From the NCBI GenBank assembly GCA_022113835.1, contig JAILWY010000023.1, forward strand, positions 14,444,001-14,508,000: a DNA stretch of 64,000 nucleotides, given 5' to 3'. Position numbers and translations under genes: made by a program. The notes under the pieces were generated by a model. That model was not told the origin of the DNA. It ran no database searches and worked only from the letters and a program-made list of their open reading frames with translations. Positions 12,931 through 22,249 of this stretch are shown one piece after another. The stretch's first letter is position 1. Every line of letters starts with the position of its first letter. This DNA is from Atopsyche davidsoni (Eukaryota; Arthropoda; Insecta; Trichoptera; Hydrobiosidae).

Positions 12931-13066
12931 TTTTTGCATGACTAGTTTCGACCAACAGACTTGGTCATCATCAGATGCATAACCAAACATAATTTCGAAA
13001 ATAATCATGCAAAAAATATAATAAACTCAAAGTGAAGAAAGAATACAAAGTTACCTTTATCATTAT
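12853..13066. mobile_element. Foldback element with 41-bp terminal inverted repeats
   Basis: Arms at 12853-12893 and 13026-13066 are complementary over 41 bp with one mismatch. A second, inner inverted pair (TTTTTTGCATGA near 12930 and TCATGCAAAAAA near 13006) is nested inside. The loop holds a long T run and the hammerhead motif described separately. The element begins about 300 bp after the piggyBac remnant. Its family is unknown; Penelope-like retroelements are known to carry hammerheads and to make inverted insertions. Confidence 0.8.
12935..12979 (-). ncRNA. Hammerhead ribozyme motif (minimal, near-consensus)
   Basis: On the minus strand all parts occur in order: stem I strand TGCAT, core CTGATGA, stem II GACCAA with loop GTCTG and TTGGTC, core GAAA, stem III as the self-complementary ACTAGT, C17, then stem I strand ATGCA. 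Predicted cleavage is between 12940 and 12939. One extra U lies between the core and stem II, a deviation from the consensus. A stem III this short normally works best as a dimer, as reported for Penelope-like and retrozyme hammerheads. Activity cannot be judged from sequence. Confidence 0.6.
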
Positions 13067-13594
13067 AAAAAATGGATCTTCACCAATCAAATGCCTTGTC
13101 CCTTAACAAGAACAAAATTTTCCGTTGCATTTTCTACTTTCAGTTCCATATTTAAGACCTATCACGGCAAAAACGTATACTTTGATAAAATCTACGAATA
13201 GCCACTTGGCTAGGAGATCACGAAAATTCTTGCTTTGTGAATAATTTCACTTTTATCAGACTTTTTCCTAGCAAATCTGGGATCCGCATTATTCATTAAA
13301 TTATGGATTATCAATTAATAAATAAAATAATTAGATTGATTTCGATATTCGCATCGGCATGTCCGTGCCAATTGTCACTTTGACTGTCGAATTAAAAAAA
13401 AAATCGGTTCGCTCACGAATCTCAAATCCAAATACAGTTTTGCGTCCAAACTTTTTTCAATTACACGGAATTAGCGCTGGATATTCAAATTTACTGTGAC
13501 ACCATGACAGCTTCATCGTCACATAAATAAGATGTCGATCGGAGGGCCCTCCATTTTTTTTTGATTACGCTTCTCCGATTAAGTTTCGAATTTG

Positions 13595-13616
13595 TTTTTT
13601 TTTTTTTTTTTTTTTT
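13595..13616. repeat. Poly(T) tract
   Basis: About 22 consecutive Ts with no clear element attached. Confidence 0.9.
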
Positions 13617-13979
13617 AATTTTTGTCTCTTCTCATTGGCAAAATTGAAAATCCCCGTGATAAAATAGAATTTAATAAACCTGAAAATAGATAACTATAAA
13701 ATCAAGGTCGAACCTCAAGGGGATAGATATTATCAAAAGCATCATAACTTAGAGAGAACCTGCCGACTTTAAAAAAATAACTTTTGCTACGTTAACGTAT
13801 TATTAAAAAACTTTTATGACAAAAAACGCAATTACTAAAATTTACTTTAAAGTTTTTTAAATTTTCGTTTTCAGAGATTTCTTTGTCTTATAAAAATACT
13901 ATGCTAAGTGATATTTTTTTGAGCTTTTGGTTTTTTTGTGGATAAAATATTTTTTTACTAATTAAATTATTACTTCAAG

Positions 13980-14220
13980 GCAAACTCTTTTATTATTTGC
14001 TAAAAATATGTCAGGCGTGGTATCTGGAATCACGACCACGCCTTATAGCCTAAGCCTCGCAAAATCTTTGAATCACAATCAATATTCTAGCCTCTGCACG
14101 AATACTTGCCTTGAGAAGCAAAGGTTTTAAATTTATGTGTGCTCACGAATTTATTGTTCACCGCAAACTTCTGTTATTCGCTGAAATGAGTCAGGAGTGG
14201 TGTTTGAGACCGTGACTTCT
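13980..14220 (+). repeat. Old tandem duplication, about 183-bp spacing
   Basis: GCAAACTCTTTTATTATTTG and GTCAGGCGTGGTATCTG near 13980-14035 are matched at about 14163-14215 by GCAAACTTCTGTTATTCG and GTCAGGAGTGGTGTTTG. Divergence is strong, so this is an old duplication. Confidence 0.5.
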
Positions 14221-16187
14221 GGATGTCAGACCTGATACTCAACTTAAAAAATAAATACAGAGTCGTTATCAACATCTACAGACATCAGACTGTGCGCACG
14301 CATTGATTTTGCGTGTCACAATGAGTCGTAAAAATGATTCATTTGTGATGATTATTATATTTGTTGTTTTATATTATACATTTATATGTTAAGATTTGAA
14401 ATCGAATACACACACTGATGTCTCATATGTGTGTCAGTGGCGCACTTTGAAGCTCAAATGTAATCAAGTATTTCACACCTTATATTCGACCTAAACCTAA
14501 AAATATAATTATTTACTCATATTTTATTATATATATCGAAAAAATACCAAGAAATTAATTTTAAAATTTTATATTCAATTAATAACAGTAGACTGTCAGA
14601 AGAGATTTATGTATATAATGTTACAGTTACTTGATTTGTTATGCGATGTATCAAATGCACGCTGACAGCTAATGCGTTGCAGAATACACAAATACGTAAT
14701 ACGCCGTGCTCGGGCAGCTCTAAGAACCAAACGAAAAGGATATTATCACCAGTCCTACCTGTATTGAAATAGTGCACAGTTCGACATGTGATCTATGCAA
14801 TATTCACAATTGAAGATAAATCAAACGAATGTTGTTGATAGCTAAATCATTTCCCAGAGTCTATCTCGGTGCACGGTTTCCCACGGTGCGCGTGGAGGCT
14901 GATCTCAGACGTCCATTAGGGAGGCCATACCAGATAATCAAGTTTTGATTTGACCAAAATGGAGGCCATGCGTCAAATGGCCGATCGAGAGTCGAGATTG
15001 GCCGAAAGATTTTCGCGATCCGCTAATAAGCCCCTGATTTATGGATGTTGCCATTTAATGAAAATTCAAACACTTCCGGCATTGCTGGAAAAAACCAAAT
15101 TTGCTGTTGATGGGCATGCAATTTATCTATCATTATTACTACTAAAACGCGCATTGTGCTAAGTGAGTTATTTAATTTGCTGAAACCGTTATTTTCTCTT
15201 TTTTAAAAGAAGCAATCAGTATGAATGGCGACCTATTATTTTAGTCTTATCTCAAATGAATTTGCACAAGTTGAATCTTAGGTCATAAAAAATTAATTCG
15301 AGATCTTAATTTTACACATTTGACGCTTATGGAAGTAGTTTATCAATTTTATGAACTTGGGGGCGCGTTCTACCCTCGCAAGGGGACTGATTTATCTGTT
15401 CACCCACAAAAAATGTCAAACATGTCGATATAGTTTTAAATCATTAGAAGATAAGCGTTGAAGTGATAACACTAAAAACCGCAGGCGTTGACGCATTTAG
15501 TGGTTGACAGCATATGCAGCGCAAGGGTGGCTTATACCTGCTAATCAGAGATTTATTGAAAGTTTAAAAGAAGACTTCTGCAATGTCAATAGGATCAGTA
15601 AAGTAGAAAATGGTAGTTTCATATTATAATGTAATATATAATATATATATATATTTTTTATTTTTATAGAGTTTGCCTATTCACCTCTTCTCTACCATCA
15701 TTCTTATCTTATAGGCTAGTGGTTATAAGATTACTTGTTTTGAAAATATCTAAGCATGGAGGTGTCCCACTCGCGCAATAAAGAAATAAAAACCAGGAAA
15801 TTCGGAAATGTCCCGAATAACCAAATACAAATAGACAATAAAACTTTTCCTAAACGGCAGTTAGAAACTTTGTTTTTTTTTCCAAAAAGGTTTGTTTTTG
15901 AGAATTGGTTTTTCTTTCAACTGCGGCTTTTGTTATCATTATAAGGTGATTAACAAACTAACAAATAAGATTGGATTAACTTAGATAATAGTTAGTATCT
16001 AGTGTTTAACATGCTGTTATACCAAATGTGCGTTACTGGATTTGATTTCTGTCTCTAAACACTCCCCTGCGATGTTTGACTAAATACCTTTGCAGGACCC
16101 TTACTTCAGTTTATCTAAGTTTGGATATCTCCCCCTAGCAGAGTGTAGCTAAAACGGCGGAATTCCGGTACAGTTAATCATGAATGC

Positions 16188-16245
16188 CACGTGTGATGCA
16201 CAGTACGTGAAGCCATTGTGCAGTGTTCCATTTCCACGTGACTCA
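16188..16245. promoter_or_regulatory. Two CACGTG E-boxes, one fused to an AP-1 site
   Basis: CACGTG occurs at 16188-16193 and 16235-16240. The second runs into TGACTCA (16239-16245). The surrounding 16180-16400 is richer in GC than its flanks and contains an open frame with no protein similarity. It may be an enhancer in the putative intron. Confidence 0.3.
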
Positions 16246-17630
16246 TGGTGTCCCGGCCATGGTGCAGAGTGGACAGGTATGAAAGCAGATCACGCGAGCT
16301 CGCAATGTGTACCTTTTGTGCGGTTCACCTGTTGTTTCGCGGAAACACTCTTGTCTGGGGAAGGCGCATTATCGGTCTCACTGGCGAGCGACCGTCATGC
16401 TCTAATGGATTGAAATAAATCCAAGTAAGTAGATTGACATTGATTTTTTTTTTTTTTGTTATTGTTTTACTGTGGGCAGTAAATTGAATCGAAATTATAA
16501 CCCAGTAATCGATTTGGACGGAATATTTAGTGAATTCCGGAATTTTTTGCCCTCATATTTGACCACTTGGTTTATAGTGATTGTTTTATTCACCCAATCT
16601 CGTTATAATTTCAATACAACATTCTAGATTTTTTAAAGAATGTACGCACATAGCAACGGAGCGCAATCCTTGTCTTAAATTATCTTTTAGCAATCTTAAC
16701 GCATATTTCTGCAAAAACGAAAATTTTCTTTATTAAGCGCAATGGTAAAAATCTAATGTAAACAAGGCTCTGGGTTAGAATCAAGTTCTTATCAATAAAG
16801 TAGCACTCAAGTTTAGTAGTACAAAAAGATTTTCAATAAATACGTAGATTTATAAACGACCCTTGATATGTATTGTAGCATACGGGTTAAAAAAAACTAG
16901 TTTATTCAATTCAATTAACGTTATAACTTGTCTAAAGGTTCGAATAAAAGGAGAACCTATATGGGTTTTTTTTTCAGTATGGAATTTGGCATTCGCACCA
17001 AACTGGACAGCCATAATTGCTTACGACTATTTGTTAATCCGCTTCTTATCTTGCAGCCTCCTGCCTTTACAGAATAATGTGGTAATAGGTCTTCCGTTTT
17101 CAGATTATCTAAGCTCAGATGCTACCAGCTTGATGAATAAAACGTAGAAACCATGTCTGTCAGCTCTTGGTTCCACCTAGTCATCAATTATATTTTTTTC
17201 AAGCTATAAGCGTTGATTCCCGAGAGAACGGTAATTTGTCATACGGAGCACGAATTCTTAAAGCAAGGTTAGTCATTACTCTGAGGTTTTATAGGTCAAC
17301 GTTTTAAAATTATCAAGTTCTACAACACGAAAACAAAAAGATGAAACAATTAAAATACGCTTTACGTTTGATACACAATTATTCAATTCGGTAAAAAATA
17401 CTGTTATGGTGACTACATCCTAAACGGGTGATATACATTTAACAAATATTAAAAATATATCCGTATCCTACAAATCATGAAAAATATGATGATGCAACTA
17501 ATAATATTAAATATTTTCTTTAAACACATAGTGCTTGACAACATTACATTACACGCATTAACGGTTGATAGTGCAACGTTGGTTTATTCACTCAACATGT
17601 CCGTTCAAACAGAGGGATGCTGGGCAATGA

Positions 17631-17640
17631 TGATTGACAG
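17631..17640 (+). promoter_or_regulatory. Exd/Hth (PBX-MEIS) composite site TGATTGACAG
   Basis: An exact match to the published composite site for PBX/Exd with MEIS/Hth. It lies about 0.9 kb downstream (in transcription sense) of the signal-peptide exon, in its putative first intron. Confidence 0.35.
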
Positions 17641-17671
17641 GACTGATTCACCGTCGGAGACGGCACTGCAT

Positions 17672-17683
17672 CATTGAACAATG
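17672..17683. promoter_or_regulatory. Palindromic SOX-like pair CATTGAACAATG
   Basis: Two inverted ACAAT/ATTGT-type half sites with a short spacer lie 31 bases after the Exd/Hth site. They are short motifs, so only the clustering gives them interest. Confidence 0.3.
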
Positions 17684-18570
17684 AGCAGGTTTAACTGTTC
17701 ATTATTGCATTGAATGGTGCAATGCAGCCAAGGGAGACTCGGGCGATGCAGTTCAGATTCTTGCATATTCAACGAGCAGATCAAATGATTGTTGATGCAT
17801 AGAGCCTAAGCTTTGTTAATCATTTAATCAGTGTTACGATCACTCTCATTCATAGCAACTGTTTTAAAATGATCAATGCATTGTCGTCAAATTTTTTTTG
17901 AAATGTTTTTTTAAAACTCACCTCGTTTGCAAAAGTTATATTGTTACGTGATTACTTAGTAAAATATCAAAAAGCATTTAATCGATAGACTTACTAGACG
18001 AACTGTTCGGATGTTATTCGATTGTGTTAACTGAGTCAACAAATACTTTCCCTTAAAATAATTCTATGAACTAGTTAGTATAAGCAAATAATTCAGTTTG
18101 TAATATATTTATTATATATTTTTTGGGAGTTAATTAAACGCAGTGCCTACATTATCTGATTTATTTTTTTTATACAGAGCAAACGATTCAAATAACTTTT
18201 ATTTTTCATAATCGAATTCGTACTGAACGAGTCAGGTTCTCTGGTATAAAATTTCCGAACATATTCACGGTGGAAAGGCAAACCAACGCAACTTAGAAAA
18301 CAATTTTATATTTATAAACAGATATTCAATATATTTTTAGTCTTTGTCTAAGCATATTTGTTACTTCGTCAGACGCGATGCTTGAGGTATTGAGTCAATA
18401 TTATGCGTATGTTATAAATACGTGATATGCGTTATAGAAAGCGATTTTATCGAACCCATCGCAATTTGACTTTTTTTGTGTCGGATGGAAGGAAAGTGTT
18501 CGACTAGTTGCGGAGAGCCCGTCGAGGCCATCCATAGTGCGAGTAAGGGTGGTAGTCGTGCTGGACTCAC

Positions 18571-18658
18571 CTGGTAGTCCCCTGGTGTCGGGCATGGCCG
18601 GGCCCAGCACCGCCACGACGGCCACGAGCGTCGCCGCCCCCCAGCGCCACGACGCCAT
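18571..18658 (-). CDS. First coding exon (signal peptide) of an unidentified secreted or membrane protein
   Basis: The ATG has a strong context (GCGCCATGG) and begins MASWRWGAATLVAVVAVLG, then PAMPDTRGLP, which looks like a classical signal peptide: a short basic/aromatic start, a hydrophobic core, and small residues before a likely cleavage site. The exon ends with CCAG before GTGAGTCC, a consensus donor, after 29 codons plus one base. Phase-1 introns right after a signal peptide are typical of extracellular and cell-surface proteins. An in-frame ATG 39 bases upstream (18697) could add MNAGKTGSRRAGA but would bury the signal peptide, so I prefer the later start. The rest of the gene must lie to the left, and I found no convincing next exon in 18.5 kb. 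The protein family cannot be told from this exon. It sits at the edge of the GC-rich block that would be its promoter. Confidence 0.6.
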
Positions 18659-19462
18659 GGCGCCCGCTCTTCTACTTCCGGTCTTCCCGGCGTTCACCGC
18701 ACATAGGGCGCAGCGACCAGCCCCCGCGCCAGCCCCGCTCCTCGCGCCTCTCTGCTGGCACGCAAGGCGGCTGCAGGTCCGGTCACTCGCGAGAGGAAGC
18801 GGATCCGCCGACTGTCGCGACTTTTCAGGAAGCTCCGCTCTCCTTGCACAGTACCGCGCTCCTCGTCACACTTTAGTGTTTTATTTATTTTGATTTAAAA
18901 AAAAAACGATCGTCGCTCGCTCGGTGGGCGCGGGAGCCGCGGGCGACGCTCGCTGCCGCGTTTTGCACTCCGACACTTTAGTTTTGCAACGAAAGCTTGC
19001 AAACTTTGCACTAGCCTCCCGCGGGTGTCCCTGAAAGTAGGAAAGTTTCGTTTTAACAGCTGTCGGACGATATGGGAGTTTATAAAGAAACTTTACGGTT
19101 GTTGGCTTGTATTTTATTACGGCCGGGTGATGAATTAGAAGTTAGAAATTCCCTTCGGGAAGACAAACCGGAGACGCTAGCGAGCGGGGCGGAAGGGAGC
19201 GAGATTTGACAGGTGTGAATTTATATCTGCGCGGGCGGACTTCGACTCTGAAAGAGCGCGCAAAGTTTCGGAATACCTCGAAGTTCGGAGCGAACTCGCT
19301 CGCTCGAGCTTTGACGCGTTTCCTCTCGCGAACGCGGCGACACTCGAGAGTCGTGAACCGCCTCCCCGGAGTCGCGGTCGGAGTCGAATCCGAGGCGAGT
19401 CGCCCGGCCCGCTAGCGGATAGACCGCGCCGTGTCACCGGCCGACTACAGTTAGCCGGGCCG

Positions 19463-19470
19463 TGACGTCA
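19463..19470. promoter_or_regulatory. CRE palindrome TGACGTCA
   Basis: A perfect cAMP-response element lies within the GC-rich block, about 0.8 kb upstream of the signal-peptide ATG. The match is exact but short. Confidence 0.35.
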
Positions 19471-20006
19471 CTCCATTCTGATCTATGCGGCCGATCAAAC
19501 GGTAACCCGACGGACGGTCCCGGGGACCCGGCGGCCCGGCTCGTTCCGGCCGCCGCGTCGGGAATCGGCGGTGCGCCGCGCGGGACCCGAGCTTTCGGAT
19601 CCGCAAAACAACAACCGGAAAGTTAACTTTGGCCAGATACGTCGAATTCAAAAAAAGCTACGCCGGCAAACGACAATCACTATCTAATTGAACAAAAATA
19701 AAAGCACATTTCCGGCACCGCCGCCGGTATACGAAACACAAAACTCAAGAAAACACGTCCGGAAATAAAACAAAATAATAAACACTCAAAAAAAAACTTT
19801 ACCGCAGCACAGATAGTATTGTAGAGTCTGAATTGAATGTTCTTTACGGTGTGTTTTGAGATGTTCCGAACGTCCGGTGATCGTTGCCTACGTGTCAAAA
19901 AATCCACGCAGGTGCTTCGAACAACAATAAACTCGTATTCTCGGCGAGGAGAAAGCGGCGCGCACCCTTCCCGTACCGCGGTCTCTCGCGTACTGAAGTG
20001 TGGCTG

Positions 20007-20102
20007 GCGCGGGGCGCGGGGCGGGGGGAAGGGGAGCGGGGCGGGGGCAGGGGGGCGCGGGGAGGGGGCCCCAAGGAGGGGGCGGGGGCGAGGGGAGGGG
20101 CG
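20007..20102 (+). other. G-rich tract with quadruplex-forming potential
   Basis: Many runs of three to seven Gs are separated by one to four bases over about 95 bases of the plus strand. The tract lies just before the tandem array at 20151. The pattern fits intramolecular G-quadruplexes on the plus strand, the template strand for the minus-strand gene's coding orientation. Confidence 0.5.
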
Positions 20103-20150
20103 CCGGCTCGCCGCGACTCCGCCGCACACGCCGCCGCCTCTCCGGCCGGC

Positions 20151-22240
20151 GTCCACAGGTGGTTTTTGATGCGCGAAGACACACAATCCCTTCGCTACAC
20201 CTCTGCTGCTTTGCATACCTATAGAAGCGTTTTCGCCTTTTACTAAATCATCAAATTATAAAAATCAAATGATTCTCAATTCAGCATACTTTAGTTGATA
20301 CTGTCTTCGTGCTTCTTAACGTCCACGGGTGGTCTTTGATGCGCAAAGACACACTAAGTCCCTTCGCTACATCCATACTGTTTCGCATACGTATAGAAGT
20401 GTATTTGACATTTTTTAATAACTTATCAAATTTTAAAAATCAAATGATTCTCAATTCAGCATACTTTAGTTGATACTGTCTTCGTGCTTTTTAGCGTCCA
20501 CGGGTGGTCTTTGGTGCGCAAAGACACGCAATCCCTTCGCTACATATCTGCTGCTTTGCATACCTATAGAAGCGTTTTCGCCTTTTACTAAATCATCAAA
20601 TTATAAAAATCAAATGATTCTCAATTCGGCATACTTTAGTTGATACTGTCTTCGTGCTTTTTAACGTCCACGGGTGGTCTTTGATGCGCAAAGACACACT
20701 AAGTCCCTTCGCTACATCCATACTGTTTCGCATACGTATAGAAGTGTATTTGACATATTTTAATAACTTATCAAATTTTAAAAATCAAATGATTCTCAAT
20801 TCAGCATACTTTAGTTGATACTGTCTTCGTGCTTTTTAGCGTCCACGGGTGGTCTTTGGTGCGCAAAGACACGCAATCCCTTCGTTACATATCTGCTGCT
20901 TTGCATACCTATAGACGCGTTTTCGACTTTTACTAAATCATCAAATTATAAAAATCAAATGATTCTCAATTCAGCATACTTTAGCTGATACTGTCTTCGT
21001 GCTTTTTAGCGTCCACGGGTGGTCTTTGGTGCGCAAAGACACACAATCCCTTCGCTACACCTCTGCTGCTTTGCATACCTATAGACGCGTTTTCGACTTT
21101 TACTATTATCAAATTATAAAAATCAAATGATTTTCAATTCAGCATACTTTAGTTGATACTGTCTCGTGCTTCTTAACGTCCACGGGTGGTCTCTGATGCG
21201 CAAAGACACACTAAGTCCCTTCGCTACATCCATACTGTTTCGCATACGTATAGAAGTGTATTTGACATATTTTAATAACTTATCAAATTTTAAAAATCAA
21301 ATGATTCTCAATTCAGCATACTTTAGTTGATACTGTCTTCGTGCTTTTTAGCGTCCACGGGTGGTCTTTGGTGCGCAAAGACACGCAATCCCTTCGCTAC
21401 ATATCTGCTGCTTTGCATACCTATAGACGCGTTTTCGACTTTTACTAAATCATCAAATTATAAAAATCAAATGATTCTCAATTCAGCATACTTTAGTTGA
21501 TACTGTCTCGTGCTTCTTAACGTCCACGGGTGGTCTTTGGTGCGCAAAGACACACAATCCCTTTGCTACACCTCTGCTGCTTTGCATACCTATAGACGCG
21601 TTTTCGACTTTTACTAAATTATCAAATGATTTTCATCTCAACATACGTTAGTTGATACTGTCTCGTGCTTTTTAGCGTCCACGGGTGGTCTTTGATGCGC
21701 AAAGACACACTCAGTCCCTTCGCTGCACCTTTACTGTTTCGCATAGGTATAGAAGTGTATTTGACCATTTTTTTGCTAACTTATCAAATTATAAAAGTAT
21801 TAGCTCAATTTACTTCAATTGATACTGTCCTTTGGTGTTTAACGTCCACAGGTGGTTTTTGTTGCGTGAAGACACAAATATTCCCTTTGCCACACCTTAC
21901 TGCCTTGCATACCAATATAAGTATATTAGGCTTCTTTTGATAACCAACATATTTCTATATGAACCATGAATGTTATCAAGTTATAAAAGTCGAATGATTC
22001 TTAACTCAATTTACTTTAGTTGATACTGTCTTTTGCTGTTTTACGTCCACAGGTGGTTTTTGATGCGCGAAGTCACAAATATTACCTCTACTGTCTTGCA
22101 TACTTATAAAAGTTCATTCGTTTTATTTTGATAACCGGTAATATCCTGTCAGTATATTAATTTATCTTATCATTTTTAAAAGTCTAATATTTGAATGGTT
22201 ATAAATTTAATATATTCCAGTTGATACTGTATCTTGTTGT
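20151..22240 (+). repeat. Tandem array of about 12 units of two alternating subtypes (about 170 and 175 bp)
   Basis: Units start with GTCCACGGGTGGTCTTTG or a close variant at 20151, 20321, 20496, 20666, 20841, 21011, 21178, 21353, 21522, 21677, 21844 and 22045. Two subtypes differ in the middle. Type A has CTCTGCTGCTTTGCATACC and spaces about 170 bp. Type B has CATACTGTTTCGCATACG and spaces 175 bp. The order is A B A B A A B A A B, then two diverged units and a decayed edge near 22240. Units at the left are nearly identical while those at the right are diverged, as expected when homogenisation is strongest next to the promoter block. No coding capacity persists across units. Confidence 0.95.
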
Positions 22241-22249
22241 CTTACATCA

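Larger units (their letters stand above)
13070..18400. other. Intergenic or long-intron DNA
   Basis: No coding exon was found. Besides the listed motifs, 14,860-15,060 is a GC-richer block with AT-hook and homeodomain-like motifs (GATAATCAAG, TTTTGATTTG) and the palindrome ATGGAGGCCAT. If the signal-peptide gene is real, all of this is its first intron. Confidence 0.55.
18660..20150 (-). promoter_or_regulatory. GC/CpG-rich promoter-like block
   Basis: About 1.5 kb of sequence is far richer in G+C and CpG than anything else in this AT-rich window. It lies directly upstream of the signal-peptide exon. It contains a perfect CRE (TGACGTCA) and a nearly pure G-rich tract on the plus strand at its far end. 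Long open frames on both strands here are a by-product of the composition and resemble no protein. No TATA box or start site could be fixed. A promoter and 5' UTR for the minus-strand gene is the simplest reading; a bidirectional promoter is possible. Confidence 0.55.

Noticed and set aside
18537..18893. Plus-strand frame of 118 codons opposite the signal-peptide exon
   Set aside because: It is the antisense of a better-supported exon with a splice donor and Kozak context, and its translation has no domain.
19680..20246. Several long overlapping open frames on both strands (up to 178 codons)
   Set aside because: They occur because the GC-rich block has few stop codons. All six frames look alike, translations are Pro/Arg/Gly-rich, and no family is recognised.
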